Assembly (NCBI RefSeq): GCF_000720765.1
Contig: NZ_JODC01000007.1
Location: forward strand, 682,001 to 746,000
Origin: Streptomyces sp. NRRL S-646
Lineage (GTDB): Bacteria; Actinomycetota; Actinomycetes; Streptomycetales; Streptomycetaceae
DNA: 64,000 nt
Reading direction: 5' to 3'
The notes under the pieces are model-generated. The model made no database searches. It was not told where the DNA came from and saw nothing but the letters and a program-made list of their open reading frames with translations. Shown here in pieces: positions 8,661 to 17,839 of this stretch. A program made the translations under genes and the position numbers. How positions within the stretch are numbered: position 1 is the stretch's first letter; every line of letters starts with the position of its first letter.

Positions 8661-8865
8661 AGCGTCCCTTTCTGCGCGATGAGTGAGGCCGCGAGATTAC
8701 GAACGAGTTGGTGAGCACTGCTAGTTAAGGGATGACAAACCCGCCCCGTCCGGCTGCGCTCCGCTGACTAGCGCCCGACCGGCGCCGGATATCCCTCTCA
8801 CCGGCGAGGCCCCGCCCCCGCACCCCTCGCGATACTGGAACGGCCCTTGCCCCGAGGAGCCGCCC

Positions 8866-10053
8866 ATGTCCCCGCAGTCCTGGTTCACGCAGACCGCCGC
8901 GCGCCTGCGGACGGCGAATCCGTACGCCGTCGACGCCGCCCTCGCCGCGCTCGTCCTGTTCGCCGTCTCGCTGCAGTGGCTCTTCCCCGACGAGGGGGAC
9001 GACCGGCTCACCTGGCAGGGCTGGCTGCTGGGTGCCGCGACGGCGGTGCCGCTGGTGTGGCGGCGGCGGGCACCGTTCACGACCGCGTGGGTCGTGTCGG
9101 CGGCCACGCCCGCGATGGCCGTCTACCACGCTCCCCCACCGGATGTGATGTACGGCGGGCTGGTCGTCCTCTACACCATGGCCGCCCGAGGTCTGCCCTG
9201 GCAGCGGCGCGTGATGCTGGCCGGCTGGGCGATCGGAGCCACCGTCACCATGCAGCACAAGGAGGACGCCCGCCCCTTCGAGTACGCCTTCCATCTGCTC
9301 TGCATCGCCTGCGCCTACGCCCTCGGACGGCTGGCCCGCGTCCAGCGCGCCTACACCGCGGAGCTGGAGGACCGGGCCCGGCGGGTGGAGCGGGAGCGCG
9401 CCGCGGACACCGCGCGGGCCATCGCCCAGGAACGCGCCGGGATCGCCCGGGACATGCACGACATCCTCGCCCACGCGGTGAGCCTCATGGTCGTCCAGGC
9501 GGAGGCGGGCCCGGTCGTGGTGCGCAGTGATCCGGAGCGTGCGGAGGCCTCCTTCGACGCGATCGCGGCCGCCGGGCGGGACGCGATGGCGCAGTTGCGC
9601 CGGATCCTCGGGGTGCTCAAGGAGGAGCAGGGCAACGGCACTTCACCACAGCCGGGCGTGGCGGCACTTCCGCGACTGCTGCAACAGGTCGGCGAATCGG
9701 CGGGCCTGCGGGTCGAGCTGCACACCACGGGCCGACCGCACCCCCTGCCCGCGGACGCCGAGGTCGCCGCCTATCGCGTGGTGCAGGAGGCCCTGACCAA
9801 CACCGTGAAGCATGCGTACGCCGCTTCCTGCGCGACCGTCGAACTCGACTGGACGGAGGACCTGTTGACCCTCACGGTGACCGACGACGGACAGGGCCCC
9901 GCGGCACCCGGCGGCGGGCACGGGCTGATCGGCATCCGGGAGCGGGCCGCCGCCTGCGGGGGCAGCGCCGAGGCCGGACGCGGTCCCGACGGCGGCTTCC
10001 GGGTCGTCGTACGCCTGCCTGCCGCCGCCGACCGTCAGGCGGCCCTCGGGTGA
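8866..10053 (+). CDS. Two-component sensor histidine kinase (NarL/DesK-type)
   Basis: A 395-residue membrane kinase. The first ~155 residues contain several hydrophobic segments without a clear extracellular sensor. A short coiled coil rich in Arg and Glu leads into the HisKA_3 dimerisation domain, with the phosphoacceptor His198 in IARDMHDILAH. The ATPase domain shows EALTNTVKHA (N box) and DDGQG plus GHGLIGIRERA (G boxes). It pairs with the next gene, which overlaps by 4 bp (GTGA). Its signal is unknown. Confidence 0.92.
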   Translation: MSPQSWFTQTAARLRTANPYAVDAALAALVLFAVSLQWLFPDEGDDRLTWQGWLLGAATAVPLVWRRRAPFTTAWVVSAATPAMAVYHAPPPDVMYGGLVVLYTMAARGLPWQRRVMLAGWAIGATVTMQHKEDARPFEYAFHLLCIACAYALGRLARVQRAYTAELEDRARRVERERAADTARAIAQERAGIARDMHDILAHAVSLMVVQAEAGPVVVRSDPERAEASFDAIAAAGRDAMAQLRRILGVLKEEQGNGTSPQPGVAALPRLLQQVGESAGLRVELHTTGRPHPLPADAEVAAYRVVQEALTNTVKHAYAASCATVELDWTEDLLTLTVTDDGQGPAAPGGGHGLIGIRERAAACGGSAEAGRGPDGGFRVVVRLPAAADRQAALG

Positions 10054-10718
10054 GCATCCGGGTGGTCGTCGCCGACGACCAGGAGCTGGTCCGCAGCGGT
10101 TTCAGCATGATCCTGGAGGCGCAGCAGGACATCGAGGTGGTCGCCGAGGCCGGCGACGGCGCCCAGGCGGTCGCGGCCGTCCAGCAGCACACGCCGGACG
10201 TGCTGCTCCTGGACATCCGGATGCCGCTCATGGACGGGCTGGAGGCGGCACGGCGGGTGTGCGCGCAGTCCTGCTGCAAGGTCGTCATGCTGACCACCTT
10301 CGACCTGGACGAGTACGTGTACGAGGCGCTGTACGCGGGCGCCAGCGGCTTCCTCCTCAAGGACGTGCGCCGCGACGACCTGGTGCACGCCGTACGGGTG
10401 GTCGCGGCCGGCGACTCGCTGCTCGCGCCGACGGTGACGCGGCGGCTGGTCGCGGACATCGTGCAGCGGCGCCGCGAGCAGGCCGCCGCCTCGGTCACCC
10501 CGCAGCGGCTGGACGCGTTGACCGCCCGGGAGGTGGAGACGCTGCGGCTGCTGGCCCGCGGCCTGTCCAACGCCGAGATCGCCACGGCCTTCTTCGTGAG
10601 CGAGCACACCGTCAAGACCCATGTCAGCAACGTGCTGAGCAAGCTGGGGCTCAGAGACCGGGTGCAGGCGGTGATCTGCGCGTACGAGACGGGGCTGGTG
10701 ACGCCGGGGTCCGCCTAG
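10050..10718 (+). CDS. LuxR/NarL-type response regulator
   Basis: A 222-residue regulator. The receiver domain (residues 1-120) has acidic VADDQ near the start, phosphoacceptor Asp55 in LLLDIRMPLMDG, and a conserved Lys in FLLKD. The C-terminal LuxR-type helix-turn-helix shows LTAREVETLRLLARGLSNAEIA and SEHTVKTHV. The GTG start overlaps the kinase stop, so it is translated with its partner. The stop overlaps the convergent VOC gene by 4 bp. Confidence 0.93.
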   Translation: MSIRVVVADDQELVRSGFSMILEAQQDIEVVAEAGDGAQAVAAVQQHTPDVLLLDIRMPLMDGLEAARRVCAQSCCKVVMLTTFDLDEYVYEALYAGASGFLLKDVRRDDLVHAVRVVAAGDSLLAPTVTRRLVADIVQRRREQAAASVTPQRLDALTAREVETLRLLARGLSNAEIATAFFVSEHTVKTHVSNVLSKLGLRDRVQAVICAYETGLVTPGSA

Positions 10719-11119
10719 CCGCCGAGCTCCTCGAAGAGGGTCAGTTGCAGGGCGCCCGGGGCCTCGAGCCGGGAGTTCAACGAGTTCCACGGGGTGCGTG
10801 TCGGTTCGGCGACCACGTCCGCTCCCGCCGCGGCCAGCTTCGCCGTTGTGGCGGCCGAGTCGTCCACCTGGAAGGCGACCCGGATGTGCCCGGCCACGCG
10901 GCGGCCCACCTCGACCTCGTCGATGAAGTCGGCATGGTGGGGGTCGGTCAGCTCCAGGGTGGCCCGCCCCGCCTCGAGGATGGTGACCCGGCCGTCCGGC
11001 GAGGAGAACGCGGCACGCTCGGGCAGGCCGAGGACGTCACGGTAGAAGCGCAGTGCCTCGTCGTAGTCGTCGGCGGTGACGACGAGGCGGAGTTCACGGA
11101 CAGCGGGTTCGCCGGACAT
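10715..11119 (-). CDS. VOC family protein (glyoxalase/bleomycin-resistance fold)
   Basis: A 134-residue protein with two beta-alpha-beta-beta-beta halves: VTADDYDEALRFYRDVLGLPER in the first, and VAFQVDDSAATTAKLAAAGADVV followed by GALQLTLFEEL in the second. The family covers glyoxalase I, extradiol dioxygenases and antibiotic-binding proteins; nothing here fixes the reaction. The ATG at 11119 is divergent from the MMPL transporter gene. Confidence 0.85.
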   Translation of the reverse strand: MSGEPAVRELRLVVTADDYDEALRFYRDVLGLPERAAFSSPDGRVTILEAGRATLELTDPHHADFIDEVEVGRRVAGHIRVAFQVDDSAATTAKLAAAGADVVAEPTRTPWNSLNSRLEAPGALQLTLFEELGG

Positions 11120-11187
11120 ACGGGCTCCTCGAAGATCGCGGCTGCTTCGTTCCGACAACCGCCCCAACCGTACGAACGATTCCCGCC

Positions 11188-11207
11188 GCTCCCTCTCCGG
11201 AGGGAGC
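11188..11207. promoter_or_regulatory. Inverted repeat between VOC and MMPL genes
   Basis: GCTCCCTC and GAGGGAGC form a perfect 8-bp inverted repeat around TCCG, in the divergent intergenic region about 90 bp before the MMPL start. It could be an operator or a leader hairpin; no regulator is adjacent, so the role is open. Confidence 0.35.
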
Positions 11208-11296
11208 CGGGGTCCCGCCTCCCCCGCACGACCGATGCCTCGAAACCGCTCCCTCCGGCGATTCGGTACACCCCCGTCGGCACGAGCCTGAGGGCA

Positions 11297-13426
11297 ATGG
11301 CAACCGACGACCCGCCGGGAGGGACCGTGCTCTCCACACTCGCCCGGGCAGCTACCCGCCGCCCGCTGACCGTCATCCTTCTGTGGGTGCTCTTCCTGCT
11401 GCTCGGCTTCGGGCTGGGGACGGGCGTCTTCGGGCGGCTCTCCGACAACGTGCCCGAGGTGCCGGGCACCGAGTCGGAGCGGGCCGCCCAGTACCTGGAC
11501 CGCGTCGACCCGACGGGCGAGTCGATCACCGCCGTCGTCGCGGGGACCGCCGTCTCCGACCCCGGACTTCACGAGCAGGTCGAGCGGGCCGTGGCCGACG
11601 TACGCGGTATCACCGGTGTCGCCGCGGTCCCGGACCCGTACCGGACCCACGGTCTGACCGCCGCCGACGGGCAGGCCCTGATCGTCCCCGTCACCTTCAA
11701 GGGCGGTCTCGGCGACGACGCCGAGGAGAAGGCGGTGGACGCGGCGGCCGACCGGATCAAGCAGATCGACGCGCCCGAAGTACACGTCAGCGGCGGCCCG
11801 ATGCTGGGCAAGCAGCTGGGTGAGCGTGCCCAACAGGACGTGAAGAACGCCGAGTTGATCTCGCTGCCCGTCGTACTCGCCCTGCTGCTCGTCGTGTTCG
11901 GCGGGCTGCGCGCGGCCGGGCTGCCGCTGGTGATCGCGGTGAGCGGGATCGCGGGCGCCTTCCTGGCACTGTTCGGCTTCAGCCAGGTCACCGACATCTC
12001 GGTGTACGCGATCCAGGTGACGACCATGCTGGGCCTCGGACTCGCCGTGGACTACGCCCTGTTGATGCTGGTCCGCTTCCGTGAGGAGCGCCGCAGCACC
12101 GAGGATGTCGTGGAGGCGGTGCACCGGACGGTCGCCGCGGCCGGGCGGACGGTGCTGTTCTCCGGGCTCACGGTGGCCGTCAGCCTGACCGGTCTGCTCG
12201 TCTTCCCCAGCGTGTTCCTGCGCAGCATGGGCCTGGCGGTGGCCGCCGTGGTCGTCATCGACATGCTGGCCGCGCTGACGCTGCTGCCGGCGCTGCTGGC
12301 CAGGTTCGGCGCGAAGATCGCCCCTGCGAAGGCCCTGCCGGAGGGCGAGGAGGGCCGCTTCTTCGCCCGCGTGGCCCGCTTCTCGGCCCGCCGCCGCCTC
12401 GCCGTCCTGGCCACGGTCGTCCCGGCCCTGCTCGTCCTGGCGCTGCCCGTCACCGGCATGAAGATCGAGATCGGCGACGCGACCCAGCTGCCCGCGAGCA
12501 CCGAGGCACGGCAGTTGTACGACACGGTCGACGCGCACTTCCCGGCGGGCACGGGGGTCTCGCCGGTCACCGTCGTCCTGAAGCCGGGCACCGACTCCTC
12601 GACCGCGGACCGGATCCGCGCCCTGTCCCGGACTGCGCAGTCCCGCGAACTGCCCGGCGGCGCCACGGTCGTACAACTCCAGCCGTCCGGCAGGGTCGAC
12701 GGCAAGGAGGCCACCGACCTGGTCAAGCAGGTACGGGAGCTGCGCGGCACCGCACCGGTCCAGGTCACCGGGCCCGCCGCCCGTCTGGTCGACTTCCGCG
12801 CGATGCTCTCCGACCGGGCGCCCTGGGCCGCCCTGACCGTGCTGGCCGGCATCTTCATCCTGCTGTTCGCGTTCACGGGCTCGGTGCTGATCCCGCTGCG
12901 CACCATCCTGACCACGCTGCTCAGTCTGGGCGCCGCGCTCGGCGTGGTGGTGTGGGTCTTCCAGGACGGCCACCTGGCCGGCGCGCTGGGCGCCGAGGGC
13001 CTGGGCGCGCTGAGCCTGACCGCCCCGCCCCTGATCGTTGCGATCGCCTTCGGACTGGCCATGGACTACGAGCTGTTCATCCTGGCCCGGATGCGGGAGG
13101 CACGGGGCCGGACGGGGGACGACCAGGAGGCCGTGGTGACCGGTCTGCGCCGCTCCGGCCGCGTGGTCACCTGCGCCGCCCTGCTCCTCGCCGTCGTCTT
13201 CGGCGCCTTCATGACGGGCGGCTTCTCCCCCATCCTCCAGATCGGCCTGGGCCTCACCCTCGCGGTCCTGATCGACGCGACGGTCGTACGCATGCTGCTG
13301 GTTCCGGCGACGATGACGCTGCTGGGACGCCGGGCGTGGTGGGCGCCGGGGTCGCTGCGGCGGGTGCACGACAGGTTCGGCTTGCACGAAGTTCCCGCTC
13401 CACGCCGGGAGTTGACGCACACCTGA
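11297..13426 (+). CDS. MMPL/RND family membrane transporter
   Basis: A 709-residue two-fold repeated transporter. Each half has one N-terminal membrane helix, a large extracytoplasmic loop and a bundle of helices. The diagnostic motifs occur in both halves: GLGLAVDYALLMLVRFREE near residue 250 and AFGLAMDYELFILARMREA near 590. MMPL proteins move lipids or small molecules using the proton gradient. An in-frame GTG at 11327 has a better ribosome site (GGGAGGGA just upstream) and would give 699 residues, so the start is uncertain. The operon is monocistronic and its substrate is unknown. Confidence 0.9.
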   Translation: MATDDPPGGTVLSTLARAATRRPLTVILLWVLFLLLGFGLGTGVFGRLSDNVPEVPGTESERAAQYLDRVDPTGESITAVVAGTAVSDPGLHEQVERAVADVRGITGVAAVPDPYRTHGLTAADGQALIVPVTFKGGLGDDAEEKAVDAAADRIKQIDAPEVHVSGGPMLGKQLGERAQQDVKNAELISLPVVLALLLVVFGGLRAAGLPLVIAVSGIAGAFLALFGFSQVTDISVYAIQVTTMLGLGLAVDYALLMLVRFREERRSTEDVVEAVHRTVAAAGRTVLFSGLTVAVSLTGLLVFPSVFLRSMGLAVAAVVVIDMLAALTLLPALLARFGAKIAPAKALPEGEEGRFFARVARFSARRRLAVLATVVPALLVLALPVTGMKIEIGDATQLPASTEARQLYDTVDAHFPAGTGVSPVTVVLKPGTDSSTADRIRALSRTAQSRELPGGATVVQLQPSGRVDGKEATDLVKQVRELRGTAPVQVTGPAARLVDFRAMLSDRAPWAALTVLAGIFILLFAFTGSVLIPLRTILTTLLSLGAALGVVVWVFQDGHLAGALGAEGLGALSLTAPPLIVAIAFGLAMDYELFILARMREARGRTGDDQEAVVTGLRRSGRVVTCAALLLAVVFGAFMTGGFSPILQIGLGLTLAVLIDATVVRMLLVPATMTLLGRRAWWAPGSLRRVHDRFGLHEVPAPRRELTHT

Positions 13427-13455
13427 GGGCACAGCCCAAGGCCGCGCGGTTCACT

Positions 13456-13508
13456 GCGCCCCTTCAGGGGCGCGGGGAACTGCGCGAACAGCCACGACGC
13501 ACCCGCAG
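13456..13508 (+). repeat. Intergenic GC-rich repeat, short form (copy A1)
   Basis: It starts with a perfect hairpin (GCGCCCC, TTCA, GGGGCGC at 13456-13473), followed by the shared core CGGGGAACTGCGCGAACAGC and a tail ending in CCCGCAG. Related copies lie at 19271, 29275, 38503 and 50521. It sits between converging genes, so the hairpin may also end transcription. Confidence 0.7.
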
Positions 13509-13555
13509 ACGCCCAACAACAAATCGCGGCAATTCCGATTGCGCCAAACACAGCC

Positions 13556-16234
13556 TCAGGCCGGCAGGCCGGCCCGCATCCGCCGATCGCGCGGCGCCTC
13601 CTTGCGGTCCAGGCGGGTGTCCAGCAGGCGGCGGGCGGCGTCGCAGCGGCCCGCCGACACCAGAGCGTACAGAAGCGTCTCCTCGACGACTTCGCGTTGG
13701 GCGGCGCTGCCGCCGACCCTGTGCAGCACCGGCAGCAACCCGTCCAGCCCGCGCGCGGCCTCGTGGAAGCGCTCCTCGACGAGTGCGGCAAAGGCCTCGC
13801 ACAACGGCACGATCACCTCCCGCTGCACGGCGTCGGCGCCCGCCGCATGGTCCCGCAACCGATGCAGCGCCGCCAGATCCCCCGCAGCGGCCAGCGCCAC
13901 AGCGGCATGCAGGGCCGTGAAGGCGGTCGCCGGACGTTCCAGGACGTCCCGGGCGACCGTGTCCAGGACGTCCCCGGCGGGCAGCTCGCCCCGCCAGCTG
14001 TCGCTCAGCCGGGCCCGCCACAGCAGCGACCCCGAGTCGACCAGCGCCCGCACCCCGGTCACCACCCGGCCCGGTGCGAGCTGTGCGAACCAGCGCCTGC
14101 GCACCGCCGCCGGGTCGTCGAGGGCGAGTTCGTGCAGGGCGATGTGCCAGGAGAAGTGGGCCCTGTGGACGGCGCCCCGGCCCTGCCCGGACACCCAGCC
14201 GTCCAGCCAGTCGCGGCCCGCCTCGTGCACGCCGGACTCGTAGTGGACGTGGGCGAGGGCGTGCACGGCATGCCCCGAGGCGGGCTCCAGGGCCAGGGCG
14301 CGGTGGGCGAGTTCACCGGCCTCGTGCAGCCGGCCCTGCTCCTGTCGCAGAAAGGCGAGCAGCGAGGTGTGGAACCAGTGGCCGTCGTAGGCGGGGGTCG
14401 TCCGCTCGACCAGCCGCAGTGCGTGGTCGTCGTCGAGGTCGGTGACGCCGGAGAAGGCGATGGTGGGCACGGCGGCGGCCAGCGCGAGCGCATCGGCGGG
14501 GTGCGCGTCGAGGTGGCGTACGAGGGCCGTGTCGCCGTCGTCGCCGTGCACCCGGCGCGTGACCACGTCCACGAAGGAACGCTCCCGCTCGTCGGCGTGT
14601 TCGCGCGCGGAGCGCTGCGCCTCGGCGAGTGCCCGCGGTACGTCGACGGCGGCGCCGCACTCATGGCCGAGCAGGGCGAGGGCCGCGTGACCGAGAGCGA
14701 ACCCGGGGTCGAGGGCGACGGCTCTGGCGAAGGCGTCCTCGGCGCCGGCGCGGACCTTGAGGACCCGGTTGAGGCCGGATCGGTAGGCGGCGGCCGCCTC
14801 GGCGTGGGTGGAGAGGGCGAGTCCGTGTCCGTCGACGGGACGCCGGGAAGTGCGGGGCCTGCCCGTCCTCCCCGTCAGCGGGGCGAGCAACTGCCCTGCC
14901 AGGGCTGCCGCCTGGACGCGTATCTCGGGGATCGCGGTGGTCTCCCACAGTTCGCCGCGGCGCGGGGCGCCCAGCGTGAACAGCGGCCGGTCCGCGCGGC
15001 CCTCCGAGTCCAGCAGCCGCCCGTCGCGGGTGGCCACGCCCATGCCGAGCGGGCCCGGCACCGCGGCCCCGGAGGCGAACAGGGAACGCCACAGGGGGTC
15101 GTCGAACCGTCGGCCCGGGCCGGTGCAGTCGATCACCCAACCGACGTGCAGGGTACGGCCGTTGGAGAGGGTGACCCTGAGTGAACCGTCGTGCTCCACC
15201 GCGTCCGTCACCGCGCCGGTGTGGACGGTGAGCCGTCGGGCCGTACGGGCCCGGGCGACGGACTCGGCGGTGGCGGGGGCCATGCGGTGGCGGTGGGTGT
15301 TCCACAGGGCGCCCTCACGGGCGAGGAACTCGGCCCGGTCCTCGGGGGTGAGGCTCTCCCAGAGGCGGGCGGTGTGCGGGCGCAGGCTGTCGAGGGCGGG
15401 GCGCCAGTCTCCGTGGGTGCGCACGGACCGGCTGATGTGGCGGTAGACGGCCCGGCGGAGGCGGCCCAGCGAGGCGTCGTCGAGGCCCTCGGGCGCGCCC
15501 ATCTGGCCGGCCGGGGTGAGGGCGTGCGGCTGGGGCAGCAGGCCGCTGCGGGAGAGGGCGTGGACCGTGCGGCCGGGACGGTCGAGGGTGAGGGAGAGGT
15601 CGACGGCCGTCAGTCCGGTGCCGACGAGGAGGACGTCGGCGGTGTCGGAGAGCGGGCCGTCCAGCGCGCCCGTGGCCCAGGGTGCGGCGACGAAACGGGC
15701 CGAGGCGCGCAGTGCCGGCGGGGCCCAGGTCGGGGAGGGGGCGGCGGGCCCGGTGGCCAGGACCGCGCTGTCGACGGTGAGGTGTCCTCCGTCGGCGAGG
15801 TGGAGCGTCGGCCGGCCCTCGGGGGTGCCGGTGCAGCTCTCGGCGCGGGTGCGCAGCCGTCGTACCGTCACCGTGCCCTGGGCTCGAACGATGGCCTGCG
15901 CGAGGGTGTCGGCGAGGTAGGCGCCGTAGCGGTAGCGGGTGGCGAAGTCGGCCGCTGTGACGGACGGTTCGCCGTGGCGGCACAGCCAGCGGGTGAAGTG
16001 GCCGGGGTCGTCGGGGTAGCAACTCATGCCGCCCGCGGGCACGTTGAGGCGGTGGCGCGGGTCGCGTGTGGCGTACGCGGCGCCGCGGCCTGCCTCCGGG
16101 GCCGGGTCGAGAAGGACGAGGCCGAGCGGTGTCCGGCGGCGCGTCGCCGTCTCGCAGAGCTGGACGGCGGTCAGCGTTCCCGCCGCGCCTGCTCCTACGA
16201 CGGCCACGGTGTGCGGCTCGCGGACTTCGGTCAC
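13556..16234 (-). CDS. FAD/NAD(P)-binding oxidoreductase fused to a TPR-like domain
   Basis: An 892-residue two-part protein. Residues 1-~465 are an FAD-NAD(P)-binding domain: dinucleotide motif VVGAGAAGTLTAVQL at the N-terminus, GRGAAYATRDPRHRLNVPAGGMS, a second Rossmann motif LLVGTGLTAVDLSL near 205, and DCTGPG. Residues ~490-890 are an alpha-helical array with TPR-like pairs (FARAVALDPGFALGHAALALLGHE and AHRALALEPASGHAVHALAHVHYESG) resembling TTC38-type proteins. GTG at 16234 has GGAGG upstream. No frame break separates the halves. The substrate is unknown; the helical half may bind a protein or peptide partner. Confidence 0.8.
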   Translation of the reverse strand: MTEVREPHTVAVVGAGAAGTLTAVQLCETATRRRTPLGLVLLDPAPEAGRGAAYATRDPRHRLNVPAGGMSCYPDDPGHFTRWLCRHGEPSVTAADFATRYRYGAYLADTLAQAIVRAQGTVTVRRLRTRAESCTGTPEGRPTLHLADGGHLTVDSAVLATGPAAPSPTWAPPALRASARFVAAPWATGALDGPLSDTADVLLVGTGLTAVDLSLTLDRPGRTVHALSRSGLLPQPHALTPAGQMGAPEGLDDASLGRLRRAVYRHISRSVRTHGDWRPALDSLRPHTARLWESLTPEDRAEFLAREGALWNTHRHRMAPATAESVARARTARRLTVHTGAVTDAVEHDGSLRVTLSNGRTLHVGWVIDCTGPGRRFDDPLWRSLFASGAAVPGPLGMGVATRDGRLLDSEGRADRPLFTLGAPRRGELWETTAIPEIRVQAAALAGQLLAPLTGRTGRPRTSRRPVDGHGLALSTHAEAAAAYRSGLNRVLKVRAGAEDAFARAVALDPGFALGHAALALLGHECGAAVDVPRALAEAQRSAREHADERERSFVDVVTRRVHGDDGDTALVRHLDAHPADALALAAAVPTIAFSGVTDLDDDHALRLVERTTPAYDGHWFHTSLLAFLRQEQGRLHEAGELAHRALALEPASGHAVHALAHVHYESGVHEAGRDWLDGWVSGQGRGAVHRAHFSWHIALHELALDDPAAVRRRWFAQLAPGRVVTGVRALVDSGSLLWRARLSDSWRGELPAGDVLDTVARDVLERPATAFTALHAAVALAAAGDLAALHRLRDHAAGADAVQREVIVPLCEAFAALVEERFHEAARGLDGLLPVLHRVGGSAAQREVVEETLLYALVSAGRCDAARRLLDTRLDRKEAPRDRRMRAGLPA

Positions 16235-16336
16235 GTCATACCTCCGGCGGTGGTCGGTCGGCCCCGGTCGGGCCGCTCATACTCTGTTCACAATCCCCGG
16301 ACCCTCCACAACCGCGGTTTCGGTCCTTCTCACGGC

Positions 16337-16362
16337 GATTCCTCACAGGAATCTCAGGAATC
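16337..16362. promoter_or_regulatory. GGAATC repeats in divergent intergenic region
   Basis: GATTCC (16337-16342) and GGAATC (16348-16353) form an inverted repeat around TCACA, and GGAATC recurs at 16357-16362. The site is about 80 bp before the L,D-transpeptidase start, in a relatively AT-rich stretch. It is a candidate regulator site without a known partner. Confidence 0.3.
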
Positions 16363-16443
16363 GATCGAGAAATTCAAAGGATCAACAAATCTGCGCGGCG
16401 CAGGATGCACCCGGAAAAGGTGGACATCCCAGAAAGGCCTGCC

Positions 16444-17679
16444 GTGGGCGTCTCGCACATATCGAACCGGTCTCAGCAGTCGCAGAAGTGGTCCCGGCGT
16501 GGAGTACTGAGCGCGCTGGGCGCGGTGCCCGCCGCCGCGGCACTGACCGGATGCAGCAGCTCCGCGGGCGCCTCCGAGGGGACGACGAAGTCCGGCGAAT
16601 CCGCGGCCGCCGCCTCAAAGAAACCGACCGTCTCGGTCACACCCGCCGACGGCACCAGGAAGGCCGCCTTCACCAGCCCCGTCGAGGTCACCGTGACCGA
16701 CGGCATCCTCGCCTCGGTGAAGGTCACCGGCAACGACGGCTCCGCACTGGCCGGTTCGCTCAACGACGCGAAGACCAGGTGGACGTCGGCGAAGAACCCG
16801 TACTCCGGGATGAAATACACGGTGACGGCCACCCCGGAGGGCGCCGCGGCACAGACTGCGACCTTCACCACCAGGTCACCCGGCGAGACCTTCGTCGGCT
16901 ACTTCACGCCCGAGGCGGGCTCCACCTCCGGCGTCGGCATGCCCGTGTCGATCAACTTCACGCCCGCCGTGAAGGACCGCGCCACCGTCCAGAAGGCCAT
17001 CACCGTCACCGCGGAGCCCGCCGTCGAGGTGGTCGGCCACTGGTTCAGCGACACCCGCCTCGACTTCCGCCCGCAGACCTACTGGGCCTCCGGCACGAAG
17101 ATCACCCTCAGCCTGCGGCTGAAGGACGTCGAGGGCGCAGGCGGCGTCTACGGCGTGCAGAACAAGGACGTCACCTTCCACATCGGCCGCGCCCAGATCA
17201 GTACGGTCGACCTCGCCACCAAGGAGATGGCGGTCGAGCGGGACGGCGAGACGCTCGCCACCTACCCGGTCAGCGGCGGCAACGCCCAGCACACCACCTG
17301 GTCCGGAATCATGGTGATCAGCGAGCGGTTCAAGCAGACCCGCATGGAGTCCTCCACGGTCGGGCTCGGCGACGAGTACGACATCTCCGACGTGCCGCAC
17401 GCCCAGCGTCTGACCACGTCCGGCACGTTCGTGCACGGCAACTACTGGGCGTCCGGCTCGGTGTTCGGCCACCAGAACACCAGCCACGGCTGCGTGGGCC
17501 TGCACGACGCGAAGGGTGCGGACGACAGCTCCGTGGCGGGCTACAAGTTCTACGACTCCTCGATGCTCGGTGACGTGGTCATCGTCAAGAACTCCGGTGA
17601 GAAGACCGTCGACCCGGCCAACGGGCTCAACGGCTGGAATCTGTCATGGTCGGAGTGGAAGGCGGGGAGCGCGCTTTAG
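16444..17679 (+). CDS. L,D-transpeptidase lipoprotein with Ig-like domains
   Basis: A 411-residue exported enzyme. The N-terminus carries twin arginines (WSRRGVL) before a hydrophobic run ending in the lipobox LTGC, with Cys37 as lipid attachment site, so Tat export is possible. Two beta-sandwich Ig-like domains follow, as in mycobacterial LdtMt2. The YkuD catalytic domain contains HGNYWASGSVFG and SHGCVGL with His348 and nucleophile Cys350. Such enzymes make 3-3 crosslinks in peptidoglycan outside the membrane. The GTG at 16444 has GAAAGG 6 bases upstream; an earlier in-frame ATG at 16405 has no ribosome site. Confidence 0.9.
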   Translation: MGVSHISNRSQQSQKWSRRGVLSALGAVPAAAALTGCSSSAGASEGTTKSGESAAAASKKPTVSVTPADGTRKAAFTSPVEVTVTDGILASVKVTGNDGSALAGSLNDAKTRWTSAKNPYSGMKYTVTATPEGAAAQTATFTTRSPGETFVGYFTPEAGSTSGVGMPVSINFTPAVKDRATVQKAITVTAEPAVEVVGHWFSDTRLDFRPQTYWASGTKITLSLRLKDVEGAGGVYGVQNKDVTFHIGRAQISTVDLATKEMAVERDGETLATYPVSGGNAQHTTWSGIMVISERFKQTRMESSTVGLGDEYDISDVPHAQRLTTSGTFVHGNYWASGSVFGHQNTSHGCVGLHDAKGADDSSVAGYKFYDSSMLGDVVIVKNSGEKTVDPANGLNGWNLSWSEWKAGSAL

Positions 17680-17742
17680 CACGTTTGCACCGTTCAGGGG
17701 GTGAACTTCGGCCGCCGGAAAGGACTTTCCTTGCTTTAACTC

Positions 17743-17771
17743 TTGACGGTTCTGGTGGCGGAGAGCACATT
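17743..17771 (+). promoter_or_regulatory. Possible promoter of the GH16 gene
   Basis: TTGACG at 17743-17748 is followed after 17 bases by CACATT at 17766-17771, a weak -10. A start point near 17778 would place the LacI-type palindrome at 17781-17796 right at the transcription start, the usual place for steric repression. Confidence 0.4.
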
Positions 17772-17780
17772 GGGCCCACT

Positions 17781-17796
17781 TTGAGAGCGCTCTCAA
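17781..17796. promoter_or_regulatory. LacI-family type operator (TTGAGAGCGCTCTCAA)
   Basis: A perfect 16-bp palindrome with a central CG step. Streptomyces LacI-family repressors of polysaccharide use, such as CebR, bind close variants (TGGGAGCGCTCCCA). It lies 44 bp before the GH16 start and predicts induction by a glucan-derived oligosaccharide. The regulator is not in the window. Confidence 0.75.
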
Positions 17797-17839
17797 GGGC
17801 ACCCCACAGCCCATCACTCCGCAACCGGGAGGCACCCCC

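Noticed and set aside
10259..13426. A 1055-codon frame ending in the MMPL transporter
   Set aside because: The N-terminal 345 codons overlap the response regulator and the VOC gene in wrong frames; the transporter has a normal MMPL N-terminus at 11297 or 11327.
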